A DNA stretch of 18,274 nucleotides. Source: Erysipelotrichaceae bacterium (GTDB lineage Bacteria; Bacillota_I; Bacilli_A; Erysipelotrichales; Erysipelotrichaceae). The stretch lies in NCBI GenBank assembly GCA_900754715.1, contig CAAEDX010000019.1, positions 1 through 18,274 on the forward strand. Reading direction: 5' to 3'. Position 1 is the first letter of the stretch, and each line of letters starts with the position of its first letter. Shown piece by piece: positions 7,231-15,920 of the stretch. The notes under the pieces are model-generated. The model saw nothing but the letters and a program-made list of their open reading frames with translations. It ran no database searches and was not told where the DNA came from. Position numbers and translations under genes: made by a program.

Positions 7231-7293
7231 GTTGTCTGCAATGATATCGGTCAAAAAAGACTGGTGAAACAATGCTATTCAATAGGTGTGAAA

Positions 7294-7464
7294 TTAGTGT
7301 ACCCATCTGGAAACTAAGCTCATGATGACCCCGCACCAAAGCAGTGCTGTCGCGATAAAAGCCGCATAGATAGAAGCGGTAAAGAAATAGATGATGAATA
7401 CGATTGCTGCCAGCAGATATAATATGCCAGAGCATATCCTGAGACGATAGGCGCGTGGGCTCAT
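7294..7464 (-). CDS. Small two-helix membrane protein, 56 aa
   Basis: On the minus strand an ATG at 7464 is preceded by AGGAGGG (7477-7471) with 6 bases between, an excellent start. The frame ends at TAA (7296-7294). The product begins with a basic MSPRAYRLR segment, then has two hydrophobic segments, about residues 11-30 (GILYLLAAIVFIIYFF) and 33-50 (YAAFIATALLWCGVIM), and ends SRWVH. Basic residues at the N-terminus suggest the N-in topology of a small inner-membrane protein. A terminator follows at 7180-7230. No family is recognised. It is divergent from the his operon and convergent with the hicB remnant. A longer minus-strand frame over the same DNA lacks a ribosome binding site and is not coding. 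Confidence 0.7.
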   Translation of the reverse strand: MSPRAYRLRICSGILYLLAAIVFIIYFFTASIYAAFIATALLWCGVIMSLVSRWVH

Positions 7465-7521
7465 GAGCATCCCTCCTGTGTTTAGTATGGCAATGATCTG
7501 AGTGATGATTCTTTAATAAAT

Positions 7522-7556
7522 TGAAAACTGTTTTCATTCGTTGAAACTGCTTTCAA
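7522..7556 (+). promoter_or_regulatory. Two adjacent palindromes upstream of the his promoter (candidate operators)
   Basis: TGAAAACTGTTTTCA at 7522-7536 is a perfect 7-1-7 inverted repeat. TTGAAACTGCTTTCAA at 7541-7556 has perfect 6-bp arms around CTGC. Their centres lie about 19-20 bases apart, near two helical turns, and both share a TGAAA-CTG-TTTCA core. They end 7 bases before the -35 box of the his promoter and lie about 45-90 bases upstream of the small minus-strand gene's start, so they could serve either gene. They resemble operators of dimeric HTH repressors in general form; the regulator is unknown. Confidence 0.5.
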
Positions 7557-7563
7557 TTTATGG

Positions 7564-7592
7564 TTGACATCGGTTTTCTAGCATAGTAATAT
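7564..7592 (+). promoter_or_regulatory. Promoter of the histidine operon
   Basis: A consensus TTGACA at 7564-7569 is followed after 17 bases by TAATAT at 7587-7592. Transcription would begin near 7599, a few bases before the T-box leader. A TATACT at 7593-7598 is a better hexamer but would require a 23-base spacer. Confidence 0.75.
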
Positions 7593-7599
7593 TATACTA

Positions 7600-7862
7600 T
7601 ACGAATAAGAAAGACAGGGAAAAGGAGCAGTAACAGTCTGGAACATGGCAGAGACTTCTCGGCTGGTGAAAGAGAAGATGGGAAGGCTGCGAACACACCT
7701 TGGAGTCCTGGGGGCGAAATGACCAGTAGTCTTCAGCGGAAGTGGCATCCGTTACCATGCCGGAGTATGCAGATACTCACAGAGGCCGGTTTCGTGAGGA
7801 GCCGGTGAAAAAAGGTGGAACCACGATCAGACTTTCGTCCTTTGGATGAAAGTCTTTTTTGT
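7600..7862 (+). ncRNA. T-box riboswitch leader, histidine specifier
   Basis: The untranslated leader before hisZ has the T-box layout: a long Stem I region, a specifier loop, further stems, then the T-box sequence AGGTGGAACCACG at 7813-7825 overlapping a terminator. GAACACACC at 7691-7699 has the typical GAA-NNN-A context and gives the specifier CAC (7694-7696), a His codon that would pair with the tRNA-His anticodon GUG. TGGA at 7816-7819 is the bulge that pairs with the uncharged tRNA 3' end. Binding of uncharged tRNA-His should form the antiterminator and allow transcription of the whole his operon; charged tRNA should leave the terminator. The specifier assignment agrees with the genes controlled. 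Confidence 0.93.
7829..7860 (+). terminator. Intrinsic terminator of the T-box leader
   Basis: AGACTTTCGTCC (7829-7840) pairs with GGATGAAAGTCT (7844-7855) around a TTT loop, a 12-bp stem with one G-U pair, followed by six T (7855-7860). The 5' arm lies just after the T-box sequence, as required for mutually exclusive antiterminator and terminator forms. It ends about 18 bases before the hisZ start. Confidence 0.92.
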
Positions 7863-7878
7863 TAGAGGAGGAAAGATG

Positions 7879-8997
7879 ATGAAACAGTTCACGATTCCCG
7901 AAGGCATGCGCGATCTGATCCCTGCAGAATGCCGGATCAGGACCAAGCTGCGAAACAACATTGAAGCCAGGCTGGATGGCTGGGGCTATGAAGAAGTCAT
8001 TACCCCGACCGTAGAGTTTTACAAGACCTATGAAGCCGGATTTGACAATATCAATGAACAGGACATGTATAAATTCTTTGACGCGCAGGGCCGTATCTTG
8101 ATGCTCAGAGCAGACATGACCATCCCGATCGCCCGGCTGACAGCGACCAAATATAAAGACGCACCCGTCCCGCTGCGGTTCCGTTACTGCGCCGATGTCT
8201 TCAAGGTACATGAAGAGCTGAGCGGCCTGAAAAATGAGATCAGCGACTGCGGCGTGGAACTGATCGGTCTGGAGGAAGTGCCTGGTGACCTGGAGATCCT
8301 GATGACTGCGCTCGATGCTTTGCAAGTCGTCAATGACCGCAAATGGGTGCTGGAGATCGGCAATATCAATTTCTTTAGGGAAGCATGTCGGCATGCGCAG
8401 ATCAGCGAAGCAGATGCTGAGGAACTTGCAGACCTGATCGATGAGAAAAGCCTGCGCTCTCTGGAAGAGAAGCTGCAGCAGCTGCAGCTTAAGCCAGAAT
8501 ATCAACGTTTCTTCAACCGCCTGCCATGGCTGAGCGGCCGTGAAGAGATGCTGGAAGAAGCCAGACAATACTGCTTCTGCGATGAATTGACCACCATCCT
8601 GGAACGTCTGGAACATCTTGCGGAAGACCTGGAAGCACTGGGCTGCGAGCGCGTGCAGTTTGATCTGGGCAAGACCAAGAACCTGAATTATTATACCGGC
8701 ATCGTATTTGAAGCCTATGTAGACGGTGTGGGCAAACGCGTGCTCAGCGGCGGACGTTACGACACACTAATCGGCAAATATGGCAGGATGCTTCCGGCCG
8801 TCGGCTTCTCCATCAAGCTTGATGCCTTGGCCGAAGTTGCGCAGGCACCGGAAGAGACAAAGGCATCGGTGATCCGCTTTCATCCGGATGCCCGCTTGGA
8901 AGCGATGCGCATTGCCGCAAGATATCGGAAAGAGAATAGAAAGATCAGACTGATGCCCGATCCACAGCTGACGGGCATCAGCGTCGAGGAGGAATGA
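7879..8997 (+). CDS. hisZ: ATP phosphoribosyltransferase regulatory subunit HisZ
   Basis: The 372-aa product is a class II aminoacyl-tRNA synthetase-like protein related to HisRS but without tRNA-charging function. HisZ forms a hetero-octamer with short HisG and supplies its regulatory site for histidine feedback. Visible marks are the N-terminal FTIPEGMRDLIP, the motif-2 region LRADMTIPIARL, and the NYYTGIVFEAYVDG and SGGRYDTL segments toward the C-terminus. The HisRS anticodon-binding domain is missing, which separates it from hisS. Two adjacent ATGs (7876, 7879) are possible; AGGAGG at 7866-7871 lies 7 bases before 7879. An upstream in-frame ATG at 7846 lies inside the terminator stem and is rejected. 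It is the first gene of the operon, two bases before hisG. Confidence 0.92.
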   Translation: MKQFTIPEGMRDLIPAECRIRTKLRNNIEARLDGWGYEEVITPTVEFYKTYEAGFDNINEQDMYKFFDAQGRILMLRADMTIPIARLTATKYKDAPVPLRFRYCADVFKVHEELSGLKNEISDCGVELIGLEEVPGDLEILMTALDALQVVNDRKWVLEIGNINFFREACRHAQISEADAEELADLIDEKSLRSLEEKLQQLQLKPEYQRFFNRLPWLSGREEMLEEARQYCFCDELTTILERLEHLAEDLEALGCERVQFDLGKTKNLNYYTGIVFEAYVDGVGKRVLSGGRYDTLIGKYGRMLPAVGFSIKLDALAEVAQAPEETKASVIRFHPDARLEAMRIAARYRKENRKIRLMPDPQLTGISVEEE

Positions 8998-8999
8998 CC

Positions 9000-9638
9000 A
9001 TGCTTTCGATCGCATTGACCAAAGGCCGCCTGGAAAAAGCAAGCGTACGCATGTTCGAACGCTGCGGCTATGGCGTAGAAGAACTGAAAAATAAAGGCCG
9101 TCAGCTGGTATTTCATGATACGGTCAAGGACAACCGCTATTTTCTTGTCAAGGCTGCCGACAGCGTGACCTATGTCGAGCACGGCGTAGCAGACGTCGGC
9201 TTTGTCGGGAAAGATACCCTGATGGAGGCAAATGGAAAGTATTATGAGATGATGGACCTGGAAATCGGCAAATGCGGCTTTATCGTGGCTGCTTTGCCAG
9301 GATGCAGTCCTTTTGAAAAGATCGGTCACATCAAGATCGGCAGCAAATACCCCAATGTGGCCCGCAATTATTTCCGCAGCCGCGGCATGGATGTGGAAGT
9401 CATCAAGATCGAAGGCAGCGTGGAGCTTGCCCCGATCCTGGGATTGTGCGATGCCATCGTCGATATCATGGAGACCGGAACGACCTTGAAAGAAAATGGG
9501 CTCATCGTCTATGAGCGCATCTGCGACATCAGCGCCCGCGTGATCGTCAACCGCGCCAGCTTCAAGCTGAAGCGTGATGAGATCATGGCGCTGCTCTATG
9601 ATCTGAAGAAAGTGAGGGACGAAGATGAAGCTGAATAG
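9000..9638 (+). CDS. hisG: ATP phosphoribosyltransferase catalytic subunit, short form HisG
   Basis: HisG makes phosphoribosyl-ATP from ATP and PRPP, the first and feedback-controlled step of histidine synthesis. The 212-aa length is that of the short HisG class, which lacks the C-terminal regulatory domain and needs HisZ, encoded just upstream. Recognisable segments are the N-terminal MLSIALTKGRL, VEHGVADVGFVGKDTL, and the PRPP-binding region DIMETGTTLKENGL. AGGAGG at 8987-8992 lies 7 bases before the chosen ATG at 9000; an in-frame ATG at 8994 is only one base from it. The end overlaps hisD by 14 bases, so the two are probably translationally coupled. Confidence 0.95.
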   Translation: MLSIALTKGRLEKASVRMFERCGYGVEELKNKGRQLVFHDTVKDNRYFLVKAADSVTYVEHGVADVGFVGKDTLMEANGKYYEMMDLEIGKCGFIVAALPGCSPFEKIGHIKIGSKYPNVARNYFRSRGMDVEVIKIEGSVELAPILGLCDAIVDIMETGTTLKENGLIVYERICDISARVIVNRASFKLKRDEIMALLYDLKKVRDEDEAE

Positions 9639-10911
9639 GATCGATAATCAAGATGTCAAGGCACTTTCTGCCTATCTGGAAAGCCGTGAGGCCGGCGTTG
9701 ATCAGCGGATGAACGCCCAGGTGCTCGACATCATCGAACAAGCACGCACTCGCAAAGATGAAGCATTGCTCGCCTATACGGAAAAGTTCGATCAGGTGAA
9801 GCTGGATTCCCTGGTCATGAGCGAAGCGGAGATCGAAGCGGCCATGGCCGGTGTAGATGCCGCATTGATCGCAGACCTGAAAGAAGCAGCGGCGAATATC
9901 GCCTGCTACCACGAGAAACAGCTTCAGGAAGGCTATGAGATCCAGAAAGAGGAAGGCGTGTATCTGGGACAGCGGGTGATCCCGCTGGAGCGTGTCGGCG
10001 TCTACGTGCCAGGCGGACGTGCCGCTTATCCCAGCACCGTGCTCATGAATGTCATTCCGGCCAAGATCGCCGGAGTAAAGGAAATCGTGATGGTCACGCC
10101 CCCTTCCAAAGACGGCAGCGTAAATCCTGTCATCGCGGCAGCCGCGCATATCGCCGGAGTGACCCGCATCTGCAAGGTCGGCGGCGCGCAGGCCATTGCT
10201 GCCCTTGCTTATGGCACTCAGAGCATCCCGCGTGTCGATAAGATCGTCGGCCCGGGCAATGCCTATGTCGCCTGTGCCAAGCGCCTCGTATATGGCAAGG
10301 TCGATATCGACATGATCGCCGGACCAAGCGAGATCCTTGTCATCGCGGACAAAGACGCAGATCCGGAATATGTGGCTGCCGACATGATCTCACAGGCAGA
10401 GCATGATCCGATGGCCAGCAGCATCCTTCTCACGGATGATGAGACGCTGGTCGCCAAGGTCGAAGCGGCACTGCAGCGCCAGAGCGATGCTTTGCCCAGA
10501 CAGGAGATCATTTCTCAGAGCCTGAGCAATTACGGTACTGTGATGGTATGCGGCACCATCGAAGAATGCATCGAAAAAGCCAACGCGGTAGCGCCAGAAC
10601 ATCTGGAGCTCATGGTGCAAGATGCCCGCAAATGGCTGCCTCTGGTCAGAAATGCCGGCAGCGTCTTCCTTGGCTACTATACATGTGAGAGCATCGGAGA
10701 TTATTTCGGCGGCTGCAACCACGTCCTGCCGACCAACGGCACGGCTCGTTTTGCCTCGGCGCTGAGCTGCGATTCTTTCATCAAAAAGAGCAGCTATCTG
10801 CACTATACGAAAGAAGCATTGCAGCGCGATGGCGCGAAGATCATGAACATCGCCCATCATGAATCGCTGGATGGACATGCCAACGCCGTGAAAGTGAGGA
10901 TGAAGCCATGA
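9625..10911 (+). CDS. hisD: Histidinol dehydrogenase HisD
   Basis: HisD performs the last two steps, oxidising histidinol to histidine with two NAD+. The 428-aa length is normal. Family signatures include YVPGGRAAYPSTVLMN, GPGNAYVACAKR and GGCNHVLPTNGTARF. The expected zinc ligands are at Q257 and H260 (SQAEHDP), D359 (IGDYFGG) and H418 (LDGHANAV), matching Q259, H262, D360 and H419 of the E. coli enzyme. EHLEL near residue 328 is also conserved. The ATG sits inside the end of hisG behind a GAGGG site, and its stop overlaps hisC by 4 bases. The protein appears complete and active. Confidence 0.96.
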   Translation: MKLNRIDNQDVKALSAYLESREAGVDQRMNAQVLDIIEQARTRKDEALLAYTEKFDQVKLDSLVMSEAEIEAAMAGVDAALIADLKEAAANIACYHEKQLQEGYEIQKEEGVYLGQRVIPLERVGVYVPGGRAAYPSTVLMNVIPAKIAGVKEIVMVTPPSKDGSVNPVIAAAAHIAGVTRICKVGGAQAIAALAYGTQSIPRVDKIVGPGNAYVACAKRLVYGKVDIDMIAGPSEILVIADKDADPEYVAADMISQAEHDPMASSILLTDDETLVAKVEAALQRQSDALPRQEIISQSLSNYGTVMVCGTIEECIEKANAVAPEHLELMVQDARKWLPLVRNAGSVFLGYYTCESIGDYFGGCNHVLPTNGTARFASALSCDSFIKKSSYLHYTKEALQRDGAKIMNIAHHESLDGHANAVKVRMKP

Positions 10912-11936
10912 AACAGACGAGTCAGTATCAGACGATCAAGCAGGAAGGCATCCTGCTCAATGCCAACGAAAGCAGCGCGAACTTACCGCTGTCCATCCGC
11001 GAAGAGATCGCGCAGGCCATCCAGGAGACCGCGTTCAACCGCTATCCACAAGATGACTATACGGCCTTGCGGGAAGCTTATGCTGGTTATCTCGGCCTGC
11101 AGCCAGAACAAGTCATTGCTGGAAACGGATCAGATGAAATGCTGGGACTGATGATCAGCCTGTATATCGGAAAAGGCAAGAAGCTGTATACATTCGCTCC
11201 GGACTTCTCTATGTATGACTACTACTGCGGCATGCATGACGGAGAGATGTGCAGATGGGCGATCAAGGCCGGAGAGCCGCTTGATGTTGACGGCTTCATC
11301 GCTTATGGCAAACAAGAACAAGTGAGCATGGTGCTGTTTTCCAACCCCAATAACCCGACGGGCAACAGCATCCCCAAAACCGAGCTATGCCGCATCGTGG
11401 AAGCATTCAGCGAGATCCCGGTGATCATCGATGAAGCATACGCTGAATTTGATGATTCGACCATGACCGATATGCTGGCGCGTCATGAAAATTTGTTTGT
11501 GACACGCACATTGTCCAAGGCCTTTGCGCTGGCCGCTGTCCGCTGCGGCTTCCTGCTGGGCAACGCCCAGGCGATGGCAAAGATTCGGGCCGCCAAAGTG
11601 CCATATAATGTCAATACATTGACCGAAACGGCCGCGCGGATCGTGCTTGCGCATCATGAAGAGATCACCGCTGCGGTCAACGCATTGAAACAGCGCCGGG
11701 ATGAGATGGGCAGACAGCTGCAGGTCCTGCAGGATGAGACACTGACTTTCTATCCATCCAAAGCCAATTACTTCTATGGCCGCTGCACGAAAAAAGCGGA
11801 ACTGCTCAGCGCTTTCAATGACGCAGGCATTCAGATCCGCAGCTATGCGGACGAAGGTTTCCGCATCACCGTAGGCACCGAAACAGAGAATGAGCTGGTG
11901 CTGAACGTATTGAAGACATTCAGGAGGAACGCATGA
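10908..11936 (+). CDS. hisC: Histidinol-phosphate aminotransferase HisC
   Basis: HisC transfers the amino group from glutamate to imidazole acetol-phosphate. It is a 342-aa fold type I PLP enzyme. Marks are NESSANLPL near the N-terminus, the FSNPNNPTGN motif, IIDEAYAEF, and the PLP-binding TLSKAFALA segment with Lys204. Its start overlaps hisD by 4 bases (ATGA) and its stop overlaps hisB by 4. Placement within the his operon makes HisC the clear choice over related aminotransferases. Confidence 0.95.
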   Translation: MKQTSQYQTIKQEGILLNANESSANLPLSIREEIAQAIQETAFNRYPQDDYTALREAYAGYLGLQPEQVIAGNGSDEMLGLMISLYIGKGKKLYTFAPDFSMYDYYCGMHDGEMCRWAIKAGEPLDVDGFIAYGKQEQVSMVLFSNPNNPTGNSIPKTELCRIVEAFSEIPVIIDEAYAEFDDSTMTDMLARHENLFVTRTLSKAFALAAVRCGFLLGNAQAMAKIRAAKVPYNVNTLTETAARIVLAHHEEITAAVNALKQRRDEMGRQLQVLQDETLTFYPSKANYFYGRCTKKAELLSAFNDAGIQIRSYADEGFRITVGTETENELVLNVLKTFRRNA

Positions 11937-12517
11937 TGAGCCGGATCGCACAGCTGCAAAGAGATACCAAAGAGACCAAGATCTTCGTCAAGCTGGACCT
12001 GGATGGCAGCGGCAAGAGCGACATCGATACCGGCGTGGGCTTCTTTGACCATATGCTCACCTTGTTCGCCTTTCATTCCGGCATCGATCTGGAAGTGAAG
12101 GCACAGGGAGACCTGGAAGTATGTGACCATCATATGATCGAAGATACTGGCATCGTATTGGGCAAAGCACTGAAAGAAGCGCTTGGCGACAAACGCGGCA
12201 TCGCCCGCTATGGCAGTGCCCGCATCCCGATGGATGAGACATTGTGCTGCGTCGATCTGGATTTCAGCGGCCGCAGCTACCTTGTATACCATTGTGAATT
12301 GAAACGCGACCAGATCGGCACATACTCTTGTGAGATGACCCCGGAGTTCCTGCGCGCCTTTGCCTATCAGGCAGAGATGACGCTGCACGTCAATGTGCTG
12401 TATGGCGAAAATGACCATCATAAAGTGGAGGCCATCTTCAAGGCGATGGGCAGAGCAGTGCGCAGCGCTGCGCGCATCGTCAGCGATGAGCTGCCATCCA
12501 CCAAAGGAGTGATATAG
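11933..12517 (+). CDS. hisB: Imidazoleglycerol-phosphate dehydratase HisB (monofunctional)
   Basis: HisB removes water from imidazole glycerol-phosphate to give imidazole acetol-phosphate. The 194-aa length fits the monofunctional dehydratase; the histidinol-phosphatase domain of the enterobacterial fusion is absent. The manganese-binding repeats are visible: GVGFFDHMLTLFAFHSG with DHHMIEDTGIVLGKAL, and the second half with NDHHKVEAIFKAMGRA. AGGAGG at 11922-11927 serves either of two adjacent ATGs (11933 or 11936). The stop directly abuts the hisH start. Confidence 0.95.
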   Translation: MMSRIAQLQRDTKETKIFVKLDLDGSGKSDIDTGVGFFDHMLTLFAFHSGIDLEVKAQGDLEVCDHHMIEDTGIVLGKALKEALGDKRGIARYGSARIPMDETLCCVDLDFSGRSYLVYHCELKRDQIGTYSCEMTPEFLRAFAYQAEMTLHVNVLYGENDHHKVEAIFKAMGRAVRSAARIVSDELPSTKGVI

Positions 12518-13134
12518 ATGATCGCAATCATCGATTATGGCATGGGCAACCTGCACAGCGTCTACAATGCCCTGCAGGCCATCGGCGCTCAGGCAGTGAT
12601 CACCAGTGATCCTGCTCAGCTGACCGCGGCCGAAGGCATCATCCTGCCAGGCGTCGGCGCCTTTCGCGACTGCATGCGCAACCTGGAAAACAGCGGCCTG
12701 ATCGATACGATCAAGAGCGAAGCCGCGCAGGGCAAGCCATTGCTGGGCATCTGCCTGGGCATGCAGGTGCTCTTTGAAAAAGGCTACGAAGTGGAAGAAT
12801 GCAGCGGGCTCGGCTTGCTTCAAGGCGAGATCCGGCTCATGGAAGATCCTGAAGTCAAGATCCCGCATATCGGATGGAACCGCCTGGAAGTCGTTCATCC
12901 GGATACGATCCTTTCCGTGGCAGATCATCCATTTGTGTATTATGTGCATTCCTATCGTGCCCAGGATCATCGTGAAGAAGATCTGGTGGCCTATTCCATG
13001 TATGGATCATTGAAGATCCCCGGCTATGTGCGCCACGGCAATATTTTAGGCATGCAATATCATCCGGAAAAAAGCGGTGAAGACGGCTTGGCCATGCTCA
13101 GACGCTTTGCCGCGCTGTGTGAGGAGGGACGATC

Positions 13135-13138
<4 letters not shown>
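12518..13138 (+). CDS. hisH: Imidazole glycerol phosphate synthase glutaminase subunit HisH
   Basis: HisH is a class I glutamine amidotransferase that passes ammonia from glutamine to HisF through a tunnel in the HisHF complex. The 206-aa product has the oxyanion segment PGVGAF, the nucleophile Cys79 in GICLGMQVLF, and the catalytic His182 and Glu184 in MQYHPEKSGEDG. An AAAGGAG site lies 8 bases before the ATG, which follows the hisB stop without a gap. The gene overlaps hisA by 4 bases. Confidence 0.95.
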
Positions 13139-13854
<716 letters not shown>

Positions 13855-13856
13855 AT

Positions 13857-14636
13857 ATGCATACGAAAAGGATCATCCCCTGTTTGGATGTGAAAGAAGG
13901 AAAAGTGGTCAAAGGCGTTAACTTTGTCGGACTGAAAGAAGTCGGTGATCCGGTGGAGCTGGCCCGGCAATATTATGAACAAGGCGCAGACGAGATCGTT
14001 TTCCTGGACATCAGCGCCACCAACGAAGGCCGCAAGACGATGGCAGATGTGGCAAGGGAAGTGGCCAAAGTCATCTTCATTCCTTTTACCATCGGGGGCG
14101 GCATCCGCACCATCGACGATATCCGTGCGCTGCTGCGCGCCGGCGCGGATAAAGTTTCACTGAACTCTGCGGCCGTCCGTGATCCGCAGCTGATAAAAGA
14201 AGGCGCTGAGATCTTTGGCAGTCAGTGCATCGTGGCCGCCATCGATGCAAGACGCAGAGCCGACGACAGCGGCTGGAATGTCGTGATCAACGGCGGACGC
14301 ATCGATACCGGCATCGATCTGCTGGAATGGGTCACTACGGTGACCAGACTGGGCGCCGGAGAGATCCTGTTGACGAGCATGGATGCCGATGGCACCAAAC
14401 AAGGCTTTGATCTGCCGATGCTGCAAGCCGTGAACAAGATCATCGATGTGCCCCTGATCGCTTCCGGCGGATGCGGAAGCATCGAGCATATTTATGATGT
14501 GCTGAACGAAGACGCGCACGCAGCCGACGCGGCCCTTGCGGCAAGCATCTTTCATTATGGCGAACATACGGTGGGCGAAGTTAAGACATATTTGTCGGCC
14601 CACGGCATTCCGGTACGAATGAAGGTGAGCGCATGA
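13857..14636 (+). CDS. hisF: Imidazole glycerol phosphate synthase cyclase subunit HisF
   Basis: HisF is the beta/alpha barrel that combines ammonia from HisH with PRFAR to give imidazole glycerol-phosphate and AICAR. The 259-aa product has the catalytic Asp11 in KRIIPCLDV and Asp130 in AIDARR, at exactly the numbers of the Thermotoga enzyme. FTIGGGIRT and IASGGCGS are the phosphate-binding loops. AGGGAGG lies about 7 bases before the ATG at 13857; an in-frame start at 13839 lies inside hisA and is not used. It overlaps hisI by 4 bases. Confidence 0.96.
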   Translation: MHTKRIIPCLDVKEGKVVKGVNFVGLKEVGDPVELARQYYEQGADEIVFLDISATNEGRKTMADVAREVAKVIFIPFTIGGGIRTIDDIRALLRAGADKVSLNSAAVRDPQLIKEGAEIFGSQCIVAAIDARRRADDSGWNVVINGGRIDTGIDLLEWVTTVTRLGAGEILLTSMDADGTKQGFDLPMLQAVNKIIDVPLIASGGCGSIEHIYDVLNEDAHAADAALAASIFHYGEHTVGEVKTYLSAHGIPVRMKVSA

Positions 14637-14977
14637 TCGATGAAACATTGTGGAAGAAGATCGATTTTGCCAAACAGGACGGACTGATCCCCGCCATCGT
14701 GCAAGACGCGGAAAACGGACAGGTGCTCATGCTGGCCTACATGTCAGAAGAAAGCCTGAAGATCACCATGGAAAAGCAGCTGGCATGTTATTACTCCCGC
14801 AGCCGTCAGGAATTATGGCTCAAAGGAGAGACAAGCGGCCATTACCAGCATGTCAAAGAAATTGCGCTGGACTGCGATGAAGATACACTGTTATTAAAAG
14901 TCATCCAGGATGGTGCCGCGTGCCATACCGGCGCGCGCAGCTGTTTTTACCGCACACTGTATAAGGAGGAAAAATGA
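14633..14977 (+). CDS. hisI: Phosphoribosyl-AMP cyclohydrolase HisI
   Basis: HisI opens the adenine ring of phosphoribosyl-AMP. The 114-aa stand-alone enzyme shows the zinc and magnesium sites in [11 protein letters not shown] and [13 protein letters not shown], and the conserved [15 protein letters not shown] segment. It overlaps hisF by 4 bases and ends one base before hisE. The two enzymes are separate here, not fused as HisIE. Confidence 0.95.
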   Translation: MIDETLWKKIDFAKQDGLIPAIVQDAENGQVLMLAYMSEESLKITMEKQLACYYSRSRQELWLKGETSGHYQHVKEIALDCDEDTLLLKVIQDGAACHTGARSCFYRTLYKEEK

Positions 14978-14978
14978 C

Positions 14979-15308
14979 ATGGAAAATGAAATGAAGGCCC
15001 TGTACGACACAGTGGTCAGCCGCAAGACCCATGCGGAAGCAGGAAGCTATACTGCCTATCTGTATGAAAAAGGTCTGGAAAAGATCCTGAAGAAGGTCGG
15101 TGAAGAATGCACTGAAGTCATCATTGCCGCCATGAAAGAAGACAATAATACCGAAGTGGTCAATGAGATCGGTGATCTGATCTATCATCTGTTTGTCATG
15201 ATGGCAGAAAAAGGCATCACGCTGGATGAAGTCAACGCGGAGCTGGCTCGCCGTGCACAGAAGACCGGCAATCTGAAGCCTGAACGCCGCAAGATCGAGC
15301 AATACTGA
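14979..15308 (+). CDS. hisE: Phosphoribosyl-ATP pyrophosphohydrolase HisE
   Basis: HisE cleaves phosphoribosyl-ATP to phosphoribosyl-AMP and pyrophosphate, step two of the pathway. The 109-aa all-alpha MazG-like protein has SYTAYLYEKGLEKILKKVGEE and VNEIGDLIYHLFVMM, the usual metal-binding E-E-x-x-D arrangement. AAGGAGG at 14963-14969 lies 9 bases before the ATG at 14979. A longer frame from 14910 overlaps hisI and is rejected. Its stop overlaps the LUD gene start by one base (TGATG). Confidence 0.94.
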   Translation: MENEMKALYDTVVSRKTHAEAGSYTAYLYEKGLEKILKKVGEECTEVIIAAMKEDNNTEVVNEIGDLIYHLFVMMAEKGITLDEVNAELARRAQKTGNLKPERRKIEQY

Positions 15309-15913
15309 TGTTCTACCTTGAAACGCTGAAAGCTAACCTCATCGCCAAAGGATATGAAGTCAGCTGCTTTGATACCGCTGCAGATGCAGCATCGTATCTG
15401 GACGCGCAGATCGATCAGAAAAGCGTGGGGTTCGGCGGATCGATGACATTGAAACAGATGGGGCTGTATGAGCGGCTGCGCACACATAATACGGTATACT
15501 GGCACTGGGAACCTGGGGAACTGAGCGATGCCCAGTGCCGCCAGCAAGCCAATGCAGCGCAGATCTATCTCTCCTCGGTCAACGGGCTGGCCATGAGCGG
15601 AGAGATCATCAACATTGATGGCAACTGTAACCGCGTGGCCGCTGTCTTTTACGGCCATGAAAAAGTCTATCTGGTCGCCGGCATAAACAAGATCGCAGAA
15701 GATGAAGCACAGGCACTGTATCGTGCCCGTAATATTGCCGCGCCGCGCAATGCGCAGCGGCTTGGGTCCAAGACCCCATGCGCAGCAAAAGGAGATCGCT
15801 GTTATGACTGCAGCAGTCCGCAGCGCATCTGCAGAGGGCTGTCAGTATTATGGGAAGCGCCCATGAGCGGCCGCTACGAAGTAATCCTCATCCGCGAAGA
15901 TCTTGGATATTGA
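15308..15913 (+). CDS. LUD-domain protein (LutC/YkgG-like) with a four-Cys C-terminus
   Basis: The 201-aa product belongs to the LUD (DUF162) family, whose best-known members LutB and LutC act in lactate oxidation. The pattern VGFGGSMTLKQMGL and YLSSVNGLAMSGEIINIDGNCNRVAAVFYG is characteristic. Four cysteines at residues 158, 165, 168 and 175 form C-x6-C-x2-C-x6-C in a PCxxxGxCxDCxSPxRIC arrangement that I recall from a widespread Bacillota subfamily; it could bind zinc or an iron-sulfur cluster. The start overlaps the hisE stop by one base without a clear ribosome binding site, so translation is probably coupled. No lutA or lutB gene is here, so lactate use is not supported. Why it sits in a histidine operon is unknown. 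Confidence 0.85.
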   Translation: MFYLETLKANLIAKGYEVSCFDTAADAASYLDAQIDQKSVGFGGSMTLKQMGLYERLRTHNTVYWHWEPGELSDAQCRQQANAAQIYLSSVNGLAMSGEIINIDGNCNRVAAVFYGHEKVYLVAGINKIAEDEAQALYRARNIAAPRNAQRLGSKTPCAAKGDRCYDCSSPQRICRGLSVLWEAPMSGRYEVILIREDLGY

Positions 15914-15920
15914 AAGGAGC

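Noticed and set aside
7522..7536. Catabolite-response (cre) site
   Set aside because: The arms look similar, but the centre has an extra base (CTG in place of CG), so the consensus is not met.
7154..7537. A 127-codon minus-strand frame over the hicB-his intergenic region
   Set aside because: It lacks a ribosome binding site and reads through the palindromes and the terminator hairpin. The 56-codon frame at 7294-7464 in the same DNA has an excellent start and coding-like hydrophobic segments.
7600..7862. Histidine leader peptide attenuator
   Set aside because: No short open frame with a run of His codons is present, and the T-box signature explains the regulation.
7777..8616. A 279-codon minus-strand frame opposite the T-box and hisZ
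   Set aside because: It is antisense to hisZ and runs into the T-box leader, with no start signal. It is a shadow.
11843..12970. A 375-codon open frame on the minus strand opposite hisB and hisH
   Set aside because: It lies antisense to two clear his genes, has no ribosome binding site or family resemblance, and is explained by the GC-rich codon pattern of the sense strand.
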